A program made the translations under genes and the position numbers. This document shows positions 18,566 to 27,027 of a DNA stretch of 64,000 nucleotides, piece after piece. The notes under the pieces are model-generated. The model made no database searches, was not told where the DNA came from, and saw only the letters and a program-made list of their open reading frames with translations. Origin of the DNA: Streptomyces sp. NBC_01549. Lineage in GTDB: Bacteria > Actinomycetota > Actinomycetes > Streptomycetales > Streptomycetaceae. The stretch spans positions 4,459,001-4,523,000 of the forward strand of contig NZ_JAPEPW010000001.1 in NCBI RefSeq assembly GCF_026339955.1, given 5' to 3'. Positions within the stretch are counted from its first letter, which is position 1; each line of letters begins with the position of its first letter.

Positions 18566-18621
18566 TTCCAGCACCGGGCATCTCGCCCGGTTGTTGTGAC
18601 GATTCCAAGGAGCACTTCTTC

Positions 18622-18861
18622 ATGTCGCGTATCGCGAAGGGCCTGGCCCTGACCACCGTTGCCGCCGCTGCTGTGGCGGGCGCCGCCGGTATCGCTGCCG
18701 CCGACAGCGGCGCAACCGGCTCGGCCGCCCAGTCCCCTGGCGTCCTGTCGGGCAACGTCGTGCAGGTTCCCATCCACGTTCCGGTCAACGTCTGCGGGAA
18801 CACTGTGAACGTTGTTGGTCTGCTGAACCCCGCGTTCGGCAACACCTGCGCTAACGGCTGA
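18622..18861 (+). CDS. Short chaplin, second copy
   Basis: A 79-residue short chaplin. The signal peptide MSRIAKGLALTTVAAAAVAG ends near GIAAA. The mature part is one chaplin domain, with SPGVLSGNVVQVPIHVPVNV and then CGNTVNVVGLLNPAFGNTC containing the two conserved Cys, closing with ANG. The ATG at 18622 is chosen for the aaggag nine bases upstream; the longer frame from 18499 runs through the promoter. It is monocistronic, with its own promoter and terminator, and should contribute to the same hydrophobic film as the other chaplins. Confidence 0.93.
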   Translation: MSRIAKGLALTTVAAAAVAGAAGIAAADSGATGSAAQSPGVLSGNVVQVPIHVPVNVCGNTVNVVGLLNPAFGNTCANG

Positions 18862-18880
18862 CGCCAGCGCACACCCTTCT

Positions 18881-18914
18881 ACCGGCCGTCTTCCCCAACG
18901 GGAGGGCGGCCGGT
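18881..18914 (+). terminator. Terminator of second short chaplin gene
   Basis: ACCGGCCG (18881-18888) pairs with CGGCCGGT (18907-18914), and the stem is extended inward by tcc/gga pairing. It begins 19 bases after the chaplin stop. Confidence 0.72.
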
Positions 18915-18930
18915 CCGCGTTGCCCCGATC

Positions 18931-19089
18931 GAGGGAGGCGGACCCGTTCCCGGCGCGGAGGCGCTCCTGGCGCAGGTGACGTCGTGGGCCGGCGCCGGTG
19001 GCATCCTCACCGCGGTCATTGACCTCGCCGACGGTGCCGGGGTCCTGGGCGGTGACCCTGCCCTCCTGGGCGCGGGGAGCGGCGCCTGA
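18931..19089 (+). pseudogene. Coding-like 3' remnant of unknown gene
   Basis: A 53-codon open stretch ending in TGA. Most third positions are G or C, the normal coding signature here, but it has no start codon or ribosome site at its left end, which abuts the chaplin terminator. The encoded tail reads like AEALLAQVTSWAGAGGILTA and ends in LLGAGSGA. I do not recognise it. It may be the end of a gene lost by deletion, or chance. The rest of the gap up to 19415 holds nothing I can support. Confidence 0.3.
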
Positions 19090-19415
19090 GGCGAAGCGGT
19101 CGCCGGCGCACCGGAGCGGGTCATTGGTCTGCCAGTACGAACGCACCCAGGTTCATCACCGCCATGAGATCCGCATGGCCCTGGTCGCCACCCGCCGTCG
19201 TGCCGGCCATTTTCGGTCGGCGCGACGGCTGCCTTATAGGGGAATGTGACCCGCTGTTCATCGCGGGGTAGGCGTTCGGGCGGGATGCGGAAATCGTCCG
19301 GGTGAGGTGCGTGAATCGTCTGTACAGGGTTTCCTTCGCGTCCGGGTCTCGTTAGTCAGTCCGGAAAAAGCGGAAATTCCCTCCGGTGGCACGAGTCGCC
19401 GAAGAAAGGAGCACG

Positions 19416-19718
19416 ATGAAGTCCCTGAAGGCTGCCGCTGTCGTTGCCGGATCCATGGTCATCGCTGGTGCCGCCGCGCCCGCCTTTGCCGCCGAGGCCT
19501 CCGACCTCACGCCCACCAGCCTCAACAGCGCACTAGAGACCGTCACGAACCACCACTCGCTCAGCCTGAAGGACGTGCAGCCCCTGCAGCATCAGTCCGA
19601 CGCGCTCGACACCGAGAACAAGAGTTCGGTGCTCAGTTCCGTGAGCGGCACGACGAAGGCGCTCAACGCGGCCGGCGGCCCCGCGCGGCTCCTCGGCGGA
19701 CTTCCCCTCCGGAACTGA
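19416..19718 (+). CDS. Small secreted protein of unknown function
   Basis: A 100-residue exported protein. The signal peptide MKSLKAAAVVAGSMVIAGAA ends in APAFA. The mature part is about 73 residues, polar, without Cys, with Ser/Leu/Gln-rich stretches (SLKDVQPLQHQSDALDTENK) and ending in GGLPLRN. An aaagga five bases before the ATG supports the start. I do not recognise a domain. Its place beside the chaplins, its size and its signal peptide resemble other small aerial-hypha secreted proteins, but I find no BldN-like promoter before it. Confidence 0.65.
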   Translation: MKSLKAAAVVAGSMVIAGAAAPAFAAEASDLTPTSLNSALETVTNHHSLSLKDVQPLQHQSDALDTENKSSVLSSVSGTTKALNAAGGPARLLGGLPLRN

Positions 19719-19799
19719 TCGGTTCCCTCCGGAGCCAGTCGGTCCCCTTCAGGGTAGTGGGTTCACTTCATCGCGTGTCTTTCCGAAAGGCCTGCGGAT

Positions 19800-20072
19800 T
19801 CATCCCGGTTTGCCAACGGCGACAACGAGGCGGGTGTCGGCGTCGATGACGACGTGGTGGTCGGTGGAATCTCGCCAGTTCTTCGACTGCTCGGCGACGG
19901 CGGCGGACTTTGAGATCCCGAACATCGGGGCGAACTGCCGCAGAGTCAGGTTCGTCCGTCGGTACGTGGCGACCGGCAGCACCCGGTCCTCCAGCGGCAG
20001 GCTCACAATGAAGCCGAAGTGGGCGAACTCCTGCGTCGGCGCGGATGCCTGCGTCCAGGCCTCGCCGGTCAA
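19800..20072 (-). pseudogene. Internally deleted IS5-type (DDE_4) transposase relic
   Basis: The 90-residue frame contains two transposase blocks that are normally about 40 residues apart. The N-terminal helix-turn-helix piece ends in LTLRQFAPMFGISKSAA, and it is fused directly to EQSKNWRDSTDHHVVIDADT and VVAVGKP from the catalytic domain. The segment carrying the first catalytic Asp (VDGT in relatives) is missing, and the frame stops soon after. It cannot transpose. No inverted ends are readable. Confidence 0.75.
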
Positions 20073-20302
20073 TTCCCCCTGGCGTCGCCTCCGGTAACGT
20101 CATTCTGGTACCCGTGGTCGTTCCGGTGACGTCTGTGGCCTCAGCGTCGTACGGGGACTGAAAGGGCCGATTCCGTGCCCGCGGAGTCGGCCCTTCGCGT
20201 TGTTCGAAGAGCGTCCCTCATTCGTGTGGTCGCCCGTCGGCTGTCGTCCATTCGGGTGAGAAATAGGGTGGGCCCGTTCGGGTGCGTCGATAAGGTTCCG
20301 CG

Positions 20303-20800
20303 GTGACCTCAACCTCAAGCCAAACGCGCCCTTTTCGGGCCGCAGATCTCGGCACGCTCGCCGTCATTGCCTTCAGCGGTGAGGTGCCCGACGGCGACAT
20401 GCCCTATCTCCTCGCCTACTCCCTGGGCGACGGCGAAGGCGGGCCGGAGGCCGCCACGGTCGCCATCGAGCAGCTGCTGCGGAACAACGGTCTGCCCGTC
20501 GGCGACTCGCTGCTCGACGCGACCCAGCAGCCGAACCTGCCGCTCACCCTCCTTGTCGAGGCGGGCCAGGCCGTCGTCAAGATGCCGTACCTCAACGCCC
20601 AGTGCGTCGTGCCGCCCGAATGGCTCACGGCGGTCGGCGAACGGGGCTACGCCTACTTCCTGTTCGCCACCCACGTCTGGCCCGAGGCCAAGCCCGGCAA
20701 GCCCGTCCAGCCGGAGAGCCTGGCCGCCTTCGCGGGTAACGAGGAGATCCTGCTCAGCGCGGCCCACGTGCTCCTGCCCGCGCACAGTTTGCGCGGCTGA
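20303..20800 (+). CDS. DUF5949-like hypothetical protein
   Basis: A 165-residue cytosolic protein that matches my memory of the streptomycete DUF5949 family (RAADLGTLAVIAFSGEVPDG, DMPYLLAYSLGDGEGGPEAA). No catalytic motif is evident, and function is unknown. It starts at a GTG. Its TGA overlaps the ATG of the VKOR gene (TGATG), so the two are co-translated, which hints that this protein accompanies the membrane thiol oxidase. Confidence 0.75.
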   Translation: MTSTSSQTRPFRAADLGTLAVIAFSGEVPDGDMPYLLAYSLGDGEGGPEAATVAIEQLLRNNGLPVGDSLLDATQQPNLPLTLLVEAGQAVVKMPYLNAQCVVPPEWLTAVGERGYAYFLFATHVWPEAKPGKPVQPESLAAFAGNEEILLSAAHVLLPAHSLRG

Positions 20801-21411
20801 TGACACGGACCGCGGGCGGCGCCGCGAGGGTGCGGACCGCGGGTGGCAGCCGGGCGTTCGCCGTGCTGCTGGTGATCACCGGTGCGGCCGGTCTGCTCGC
20901 CGCGTGGGTCATCACGATCGACAAGTTCAAGTTGCTGGAGAACCCGAACTTCGTGCCGGGGTGCAGCCTGAACCCGGTCGTCTCCTGCGGCAACATCATG
21001 AAGAGCAAGCAGGCCGCGGCCTTCGGGTTCCCCAACCCGATGCTCGGTCTCGTCGCGTACGGCATCGTGATCTGCGTCGGGATGAGCCTGCTCGCGCGGG
21101 CCACCTACCCGCGCTGGTACTGGCTGACCTTCAACGCCGGCACCCTCTTCGGTGTCGGATTCTGCACCTGGCTGCAGTTCCAGTCGCTGTACCGCATCAA
21201 TGCGCTGTGTCTTTGGTGCTGTCTGGCGTGGGTCGCCACGATCATCATGTTCTGGTACGTGACGTCATTCAACGTACGGCATGCATTTCTGCCCGCAGCT
21301 GGCTGGTTGAGGGGATTCCTCGACGAGTTCACCTGGGTTCTGCCGGTCATGCACATCGGGATCATTGGAATGCTGATCCTGACCCGCTGGTGGAGTTTCT
21401 GGATGAGCTGA
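20800..21411 (+). CDS. Vitamin K epoxide reductase (VKOR) family thiol oxidase
   Basis: A 203-residue membrane protein with four to five helices. It carries both VKOR Cys pairs: the loop pair in GCSLNPVVSCGN and the redox CxxC in ALCLWCCLAW. In actinobacteria, VKOR passes electrons from a DsbA-like partner to quinone and so drives disulphide formation in exported proteins. It overlaps the upstream DUF5949-like gene. The nearby chaplins each need a disulphide, so these may be among its clients, but that is inference. No DsbA gene is visible in the window. Confidence 0.88.
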   Translation: MTRTAGGAARVRTAGGSRAFAVLLVITGAAGLLAAWVITIDKFKLLENPNFVPGCSLNPVVSCGNIMKSKQAAAFGFPNPMLGLVAYGIVICVGMSLLARATYPRWYWLTFNAGTLFGVGFCTWLQFQSLYRINALCLWCCLAWVATIIMFWYVTSFNVRHAFLPAAGWLRGFLDEFTWVLPVMHIGIIGMLILTRWWSFWMS

Positions 21412-21512
21412 CTATTGGGTCCGTCAGGGGAATCTTGAACTGAAGGCGTTCTCAGGATCGTTACCCGGTACGGACGCAGATCCACCGAATCCTGAAGGGG
21501 ACCGTACCTGAG

Positions 21513-22031
21513 ATGAAGTCGACCACTCGAGGAACTCTCGCCGCCGTCGTCACCGGCGTCGCGGCTGCGATGGGTGCCGCCGCCGCGACCCCGGCCGTCG
21601 CGGCCGAAAAGGTTCCCGTCCCCGTACCTCTGGACGGCGTGGGACGCGCCCTCAACCTGCGGACGCCCGAGATCGCCGGAGAGCTTCCGGTGCCCATGCC
21701 GGGCGGACCCGAGGGACCGCGGTACGTCGAGGGTCGACTGCTCCCCGACCGGGCGGTCCCGCGACTGCCGGTCGGCGCCGGACTGCCCGGGGCGGGTTTG
21801 CGCACGCCCCTTCCGCACCTCCTCGGGGACGGCTTTGATCACCTCGGGGCGGACGCACCCGCGGCCGATCTGACCACGCTGACGCCGGGGCTGGCCATGG
21901 ACACCCCGCTCAGCGCACCCAACCCCGATCACTACGGACTGCCGGACCTGAAGTTCCCTCAGGCCGCCGTCCTCGGACCGCTGCTGAAGTCGGCGCCCGG
22001 GGCGAACGTCGGCATGGGAGCGGGGGCTTAG
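21513..22031 (+). CDS. Secreted Pro/Leu-rich protein of unknown function
   Basis: A 172-residue exported protein. The signal peptide (about 31 residues) ends in TPAVAA, and the mature part is rich in Pro, Leu and Gly with no Cys and no domain I recognise (LPVPMPGGPEGPRYVEGRLL, LPGAGLRTPLPHLLGDG). It resembles the low-complexity secreted proteins of streptomycetes that lack an assigned role. A weak aagggg lies upstream of the ATG. It may belong with the surface proteins by location only. Confidence 0.65.
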   Translation: MKSTTRGTLAAVVTGVAAAMGAAAATPAVAAEKVPVPVPLDGVGRALNLRTPEIAGELPVPMPGGPEGPRYVEGRLLPDRAVPRLPVGAGLPGAGLRTPLPHLLGDGFDHLGADAPAADLTTLTPGLAMDTPLSAPNPDHYGLPDLKFPQAAVLGPLLKSAPGANVGMGAGA

Positions 22032-22293
22032 TACTCCAGTTGGGCTTCTCCACTTGGCCTGGTCAGCGTGCCCGTCTCGAATCTGGTGGGCCGACGTCCA
22101 CCAGGGCGGTGATGGTGCGGGTTGCGGGCGGTCAGGGGTTTGCAGGTCAGCCGACGGGCGCGCGACCTCCACGTCGTCCGCCACTGCCGGACCCTGGCGA
22201 GCGGCGTTTCGAGGCCTCCGGGCGGCCTCGGAGGAAGCGGCTGCTCCGGAAGCCGCGACGGCCGTTCACCCGCCATGGCAGTATCTGGGCTCC

Positions 22294-22881
22294 ATGAGTG
22301 CGTCCCCAGAGGTACGGAGCCTGCGCGCGGCGGTGTTCGCCGTGCTGTGCGTGCTGCTTGCCGCCGGGGGGCACTGGCTCGCCACCGGGCAGGCGCCGCC
22401 GCTGTGGGCGGACGGTGCCGGGCTCCTCGCCGTCTTCTCGGTCGGCTGGCCGCTGAGCGGACGCGAACGCTCACTCGTCGGGATCGGCGGCGGGATGCTG
22501 GCCGCCCAGGCCGGACTGCACCTCGCCTTCGAGGCGGCCGGCCCGCGGATGGCGATGGACATGCACGGCGCGCACATGGCGAACCCACCGGGGCATGCCA
22601 TCACACCGCACGCCACCGCCGCCCACGTGGTGGCCGCCCTCCTCGCGACCTGGTGGCTGCGGCGCGGTGAAGCCGCCTTCTGGTCCCTGCTGCGACGGGC
22701 CGCGACACTCGTGCCGGGGCTCGCCGCCTGGTGGCGGGTGCGCGCGGGGTGGTCCGCCGTACCGGCCCGGTCGGCCGTCGTACGCCGGACCGCGCGGGAA
22801 CCCCGGCCGGTTCGACAGTTGCTGCTGCGCCACGCGGTCTCTCGTCGGGGACCGCCGGCAGGGCTCTCGTACACGCCCTGA
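22294..22881 (+). CDS. Met/His-bearing membrane protein, YcnI partner
   Basis: A 195-residue protein with four hydrophobic segments. An outside loop reads AMDMHGAHMANPPGHAITPH, a Met/His cluster suited to copper. The C-terminal part is basic and ends in a stretch, VRQLLLRHAVSRRGPPAG, shared with the related gene at 23898 (PRQLLLVHAITSRGPPAG). The two paralogues flank a YcnI gene, so I infer a role in copper delivery or efflux. The start at 22294 (MSASPEVRSLRAAVFAVLC) aligns with the paralogue's LRAAVFAVVCVLLAA. The 262 bases upstream hold no gene I can support. Confidence 0.7.
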   Translation: MSASPEVRSLRAAVFAVLCVLLAAGGHWLATGQAPPLWADGAGLLAVFSVGWPLSGRERSLVGIGGGMLAAQAGLHLAFEAAGPRMAMDMHGAHMANPPGHAITPHATAAHVVAALLATWWLRRGEAAFWSLLRRAATLVPGLAAWWRVRAGWSAVPARSAVVRRTAREPRPVRQLLLRHAVSRRGPPAGLSYTP

Positions 22882-22911
22882 CCGCATCCACACCAGTACG
22901 GAGTTCCTCTG

Positions 22912-23664
22912 ATGTCCCCGATTCGCACCACCCTGCGCCGTGCCGGCGTTGTCGCCGCCCTCACCACGGCCGGTGTTCTGACCGCCGCGAGTGCCGCCTT
23001 CGCGCATGTGACGGTCCACCCCGAGAGCTACGCCAAGGGAGCCACGGACGGTGTTCTCACCTTCCGCGTCCCCAACGAGGAGGACACCGCCAGCACCACC
23101 AAGGTGCAGGTCTTCCTGCCGACGGACCACCCGGTCCTCGGCGTGCTCGTCACCCCCCAGGAGGGCTGGACGGCGCAGGTGACGACCACGAAGCTCAAGA
23201 CCCCGGTCAAGACCGACGACGGCACCATCACCGAGGCCGTCTCGGAGATCACCTGGACCGGCGGCCGGATCAGGCACGGCCAGTACCAGGACTTCAACGT
23301 CGCCTTCGGCCAGCTGCCCGACGACACCGACCAGTTGAGCTTCAAGACCCTGCAGACCTACTCGGACGGCAATGTCGCCCGCTGGATCGAGGAGGCGAAG
23401 AAGGGCGCGGAGGAGCCGGAGAACCCGGCGCCGGTGCTCACCCTGACCGCCGAGGATGCGGAGACCGGTTCCGACGGGACCTCGGACTCGGCGTCGGGCT
23501 CCGCCTCGTCCTCGAGCCCGGTCCCGGCCGCCGCGTCCGACTCGACCTCGAGCAGCGACTCCACGGCCCGTGGTCTGGGCATCGCCGGGCTGGTCGTGGG
23601 TGTCCTCGGCCTGGCCGCGGCCGGCTTCGCCCTCGCGCGCGGCCGGAACGCCCGCTCCGAGTAA
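22912..23664 (+). CDS. YcnI family copper-binding protein (DUF1775)
   Basis: A 250-residue exported protein. Signal cleavage after AAFA leaves His32 as the new N-terminus (HVTVHPESYAKG), the residue that binds Cu(II) in YcnI. The DUF1775 domain runs to about residue 160 and includes conserved Trp residues (EGWTAQVTT, ITWTGGRI). A Ser/Asp-rich linker and a C-terminal membrane helix with RGRN tail follow, so the copper domain faces outward from the membrane. It sits between two Met/His-rich membrane proteins, consistent with a three-gene copper-handling set. Confidence 0.88.
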   Translation: MSPIRTTLRRAGVVAALTTAGVLTAASAAFAHVTVHPESYAKGATDGVLTFRVPNEEDTASTTKVQVFLPTDHPVLGVLVTPQEGWTAQVTTTKLKTPVKTDDGTITEAVSEITWTGGRIRHGQYQDFNVAFGQLPDDTDQLSFKTLQTYSDGNVARWIEEAKKGAEEPENPAPVLTLTAEDAETGSDGTSDSASGSASSSSPVPAAASDSTSSSDSTARGLGIAGLVVGVLGLAAAGFALARGRNARSE

Positions 23665-23729
23665 GCGAGCCGCCTCTCACCGCCTCTCACTGGCTTTCAC
23701 CGGCCGGTGATCAGCCGGTGAACGGTCGC

Positions 23730-23763
23730 CGTCCCGCCGACCTCATCCTCCGCCGGCGGGACG
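23730..23763 (+). terminator. Hairpin after ycnI-like gene
   Basis: CGTCCCGCCG (23730-23739) pairs perfectly with CGGCGGGACG (23754-23763). A smaller hairpin, caccggc with gccggtg, precedes it. Together they probably end the first two-gene transcript of the copper set. Confidence 0.65.
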
Positions 23764-23897
23764 GAGCGACGCTCCGACCGCCGAACTCCTCGAACACCGC
23801 GTGTCCGACGCGAGCTGAGCCCGTCCATGAGTGGGGCGTGAGAAATTTCCGTACCCTCCCATGACGCCTGTTGCCCGGATGCGAGGATGAGCCCGCC

Positions 23898-24608
23898 ATG
23901 ACTGCTGGGTGGTGTTCTCGCACGCTACGGGCCGCGGTGTTCGCGGTCGTCTGTGTGCTGCTCGCCGCCCTGGGGCACGTGACGATGTCCGGCGGCATGG
24001 TGCCCGGGTGGGCCCTGGGCGCCTCGGGCGCGGCGGTCGGCGGCGCGGGCTGGTGTCTGGCCGGCCGGGAACGCGGACTGCCGCTGATCGTGTCCGCCGT
24101 GGTCGGGGCGCAGGCGGTGCTCCACTCGGTGTTCTCGCTCGCGCAGTCGTCGGGTTCGTTGGGAGTGTGGGGCGCGACGGCCGCGGCCTTCACCGGCCAC
24201 GACATGAGCTCCATGCCCACGGGCCCCATGTCCATGAGTTCCATGCCGATGGACTCGACACGCATGGACTCGGCACGCATGGACGCCATGGACATGGGCC
24301 CCTTGGACCACATGGGGCACGCGGCGGACGGCACGTCGTCCTCACTCGGCATGCTCGCCGTCCACCTGCTGGCCGCCCTGCTGTGCGGCCTCTGGCTCGG
24401 GCACGGAGAGCGTGCCGCCTTCCGCATCCTGAGGGCTCTCGCCGGCCTGCTGGCCGCCCCGCTGCGGCTGCCGCTCGCGCTGCCCGCGCCGGCAACCCGC
24501 CCGCGTCCACGTATCCGCCGCGACCGCACCGCCCGCGTGCCGCGGCAGCTCCTTCTCGTCCACGCGATCACTTCTCGGGGTCCGCCCGCCGGGACCGCTG
24601 TCGTCTGA
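23898..24608 (+). CDS. Met-rich membrane protein, paralogue of 22294 gene
   Basis: A 236-residue membrane protein, related to the gene at 22294 at both ends (LRAAVFAVVCVLLAALGH and LVHAITSRGPPAG). Between helices 3 and 4 an outside loop of about 50 residues is crowded with Met, with MSSMPTGPMSMSSMPMDS, then DAMDMGPLDHMGHA, as in copper-trafficking proteins. The loop is longer than in the paralogue and its coding DNA (atggactc, atggacatg) looks expanded by repetition. The ATG at 23898 is chosen from alignment with the paralogue. No ribosome site is obvious. Confidence 0.7.
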   Translation: MTAGWCSRTLRAAVFAVVCVLLAALGHVTMSGGMVPGWALGASGAAVGGAGWCLAGRERGLPLIVSAVVGAQAVLHSVFSLAQSSGSLGVWGATAAAFTGHDMSSMPTGPMSMSSMPMDSTRMDSARMDAMDMGPLDHMGHAADGTSSSLGMLAVHLLAALLCGLWLGHGERAAFRILRALAGLLAAPLRLPLALPAPATRPRPRIRRDRTARVPRQLLLVHAITSRGPPAGTAVV

Positions 24609-24748
24609 AGACAGCCGGTTCCCCGAGGCCGCCCCAGTGCGCCCCGGGCCTCGGCCGTATGTCCTCGTGCGGCCGTTTCGCTCACCGGACCCTCGGCCCG
24701 CCCTCGTGCGCCGGGTCCGGATCCCGGATGACCCGAGAAGGACACCAG

Positions 24749-25318
24749 GTGACCACTCCTGCCCCGCCCACCTCACGTGACGCGTCGCTGACGGCCTGGG
24801 CGCTGGCCGCCCGCGCCGGTGACCGCGACGCCGTCGACCGGTTCGTGCGCGCCCTCCACCGTGACGTACGCCGTTACGTCACCTATCTCGGCGCGGACCC
24901 GCAGAGCGCCGACGACCTGGCCCAGGACACCTTCCTGCGCGCCCTCGGCAGCCTGCACCGCTTCGAGGGCCGCTCCTCGGCCCGTACCTGGCTGCTGGCC
25001 ATCGCGCGCCGGGCCGTCATCGACAGCTTCCGCACCGCGGCGGCCCGGCCCCGGCTGGCCGACTCCGCCGACTGGCAGCTCGCCGCCGAACGCGCACAGC
25101 CGCGGGGCCTGCCGGGCTTCGACGACGGCATCGCTCTCGACGAACTGCTGGCCGAACTGCCCGAGGAGCGCCGCGAGGCCTTCGTACTGACCCAGCTGCT
25201 CGGACTGCCGTACGCGGAGGCGGCCCTGGTCAGCGACTGCCCCATAGGTACGGTCCGCTCACGCGTGGCCCGTGCCCGTACCGCTCTGATCGCCTCGCTG
25301 TCCGACGCGATGGTCTGA
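24749..25318 (+). CDS. ECF-family RNA polymerase sigma factor
   Basis: A 189-residue group IV sigma factor. Region 2 (FVRALHRDVRRYVTYLGADP then DDLAQDTFLRALGSLHRFEG) covers the -10 recognition helix, and SSARTWLLAIARRAVID completes it. Region 4 (LPEERREAFVLTQLLGLPYA with CPIGTVRSRVARAR) is the -35 helix-turn-helix. GTG 24749 is preferred over ATG 24728 because gaagga lies seven bases before it. No anti-sigma gene follows; the next gene is convergent. Its position after the copper-like genes suggests, but does not show, a regulatory link. Confidence 0.88.
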   Translation: MTTPAPPTSRDASLTAWALAARAGDRDAVDRFVRALHRDVRRYVTYLGADPQSADDLAQDTFLRALGSLHRFEGRSSARTWLLAIARRAVIDSFRTAAARPRLADSADWQLAAERAQPRGLPGFDDGIALDELLAELPEERREAFVLTQLLGLPYAEAALVSDCPIGTVRSRVARARTALIASLSDAMV

Positions 25319-25337
25319 CGGGCGCGCCCGGAAAGGA

Positions 25338-25378
25338 CCGCGGCCCCGGTCGCCTGGGAGGGCGGGCCGGGGCCGCGG
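25338..25378. terminator. Bidirectional terminator between sigma and TQXA genes
   Basis: CCGCGGCCCCGG (25338-25349) pairs perfectly with CCGGGGCCGCGG (25367-25378) in the gap between two convergent genes, so it can serve both strands. Confidence 0.8.
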
Positions 25379-25443
25379 CTCACGGAGCCACCGGTGCTTG
25401 CGGTCACTCACTGTTGAGTTGCCAAGGTGCGGTACTGCTGTGC

Positions 25444-26853
25444 TCAGTTCTGCGCCGGTGCCTTCTTCTTGCGGAGGAGGAGCATCACCACGCCGCCGAT
25501 CACGACCAGGCCGACGGCGATGCCCGCGATGACCGGGGTCGCCCCGGAGCCACCGGTCTCGGCGAGGTTGGTGTCCCCGGTGGAGGCGGCGCTCGTCAGG
25601 GCCGGGCTCGGCTCACCGACCGTCTGGGTCGTGATGTCGCCAGCGCTGCCCTGTGTCTTGCAGTCGAGCATGCCGGTGAAGTGCTTCTCGAAACCGTTCG
25701 GACCCGTGAGCGTGAAGTCGTACGCCTGGTCCTCCTTCAGCGGGACCGTCACCGTCAGGGACTTGCCCGCCGCGACGGTGTGCTCGGCCCCCATCAGCAA
25801 GAAGGTGAACGGCGCGTCGCCCGAGACGGCCGCCGTGACGTCCACGCCGCCCTTGGCGCAGTTCGTCGTGGCGGACAGCGCCGGTATCGCACCCTGCTTG
25901 GCCCAGTTCGCGGTCGCCGTCGCCGAGACCGTCGACTCGCTGGAGCCCGCGAGGATCTGCGTCTGGCTGCGGGTCCCCGAGACGAAGGCCCGGCCGACCG
26001 GCACGGTCGTCGACGCCTGCACGGTCAGCGCCGCCGAGCCGTCCGTGGCGTCCTTCGGCACGTCGAAGTAGAGCCGGCTGCCGTTGGTCGCCGAGGTGAT
26101 CGCCTTGCCGTCCTTGCCGACGACCTTCACCCCGCTGGCGGCCGCGTCCGCGGGCGGCGTCACCGTCACGCTGTCCGCGTCGGTGTGCACCGTGATCGGG
26201 CCGAGCCGCTCGCCGGCGTGACCGGAGACCGCGGGCGGGTCGAGGGTCAGCGAGGCCTTGGGCTCCGCCATGTTCCGTGCGTTCTTCTGCAGGTAGTCGG
26301 CGAGCTTCTCCGCCTGCGGGTCCACCGCGTCCACGTCGGCGCCGTCCGAGTACCGCCAGATGGCCACCTGGGTGCCGGCCGCCGCGTCCTGCTCGGTGAG
26401 GCCGTGTGCACCGGCCATGTCGGACAGCGCCGCGAGGTCGTTCACCTGTGGGTAGGAGTGCCGCAGGATCCAGCGGATCTTGCCGGCGTCCTTGTTGCCG
26501 TTCAGCGAGGTGCCGCTCCAGGAGGCCTCCTGGTACTGGGCGTCGCGCTGGGTCGGGTTGTGGAGGTCGATGCAGTACGTCTGCAGCATGCCGCCGCCGT
26601 CGACGGACATCTCGAACAGACCGGCGGACACCTGCTGGTCCACGCCGTTGTCGTGGACCACCGCGGATCCGTAGGTCTTCAGACCGCCGATGGTCGCGGT
26701 CGCGCCGCCCTGACTCTGCGGGGCCTCGTCGGCGACGGCCGCACCGGCGCCGGCCAGCGTCCCCGCGGCGACCAGCCCCGACACCAACGCCGCGGCGGCG
26801 AGGCGAGCGGCCCCTCGCCTGCGCGCGGACCACGCAGAGAACGAAGAAAACAC
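25444..26853 (-). CDS. TQXA (thioester) domain cell-wall protein with LAETG sortase signal
   Basis: A 469-residue surface protein. The signal peptide ends near GAAVADEA. Residues about 50-190 form a Cys-Gln thioester domain, with the Cys in QTYCIDLHNPTQRD and the Gln in TQVAIWRYSDG (the TQxA motif). Such domains can bond covalently to host or surface nucleophiles. Beta-sandwich repeats follow, then LAETG, a membrane helix and RKKK, the signal for class E sortase. A GTG start is preceded by aagggg. It is monocistronic, convergent with the sigma gene. Confidence 0.9.
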   Translation of the reverse strand: MFSSFSAWSARRRGAARLAAAALVSGLVAAGTLAGAGAAVADEAPQSQGGATATIGGLKTYGSAVVHDNGVDQQVSAGLFEMSVDGGGMLQTYCIDLHNPTQRDAQYQEASWSGTSLNGNKDAGKIRWILRHSYPQVNDLAALSDMAGAHGLTEQDAAAGTQVAIWRYSDGADVDAVDPQAEKLADYLQKNARNMAEPKASLTLDPPAVSGHAGERLGPITVHTDADSVTVTPPADAAASGVKVVGKDGKAITSATNGSRLYFDVPKDATDGSAALTVQASTTVPVGRAFVSGTRSQTQILAGSSESTVSATATANWAKQGAIPALSATTNCAKGGVDVTAAVSGDAPFTFLLMGAEHTVAAGKSLTVTVPLKEDQAYDFTLTGPNGFEKHFTGMLDCKTQGSAGDITTQTVGEPSPALTSAASTGDTNLAETGGSGATPVIAGIAVGLVVIGGVVMLLLRKKKAPAQN

Positions 26854-27027
26854 AGAATTCCCCTTCGAGCAGGACCCGTTGACATGGGGGGACGGTCCCG
26901 CCAGCAGAATCAGAAGCCCCGTGAGCTATGCCCGGCATCCTAAGGACGCGGGCGCACCGCGCTTCCCGGTCCTGCCGTCGGACAACCGATCCGAATCGGA
27001 ATCGTTATCGGTCGGCGAGCCCATGAG

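Larger units (their letters stand above)
18053..18621. other. Intergenic stretch between long and second short chaplin
   Basis: Apart from a terminator at the left and a promoter at the right, I see no supported gene in these 569 bases. The open frames on both strands have no ribosome site or recognisable sequence. A GC hairpin (ccgggcatctcgcccgg) lies just before the chaplin ribosome site, in the untranslated leader. Confidence 0.45.

Noticed and set aside
23909..24748. N-terminal extension of the sigma-factor frame (469-residue ORF)
   Set aside because: This part overlaps the Met-rich membrane gene in another frame; region 2 of the sigma factor starts only after the GTG at 24749.
25414..26943. 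A long rightward ORF opposite the TQXA gene
   Set aside because: It is the antisense shadow of a clear sortase-anchored protein; its translation is Arg/Val-rich without motifs.
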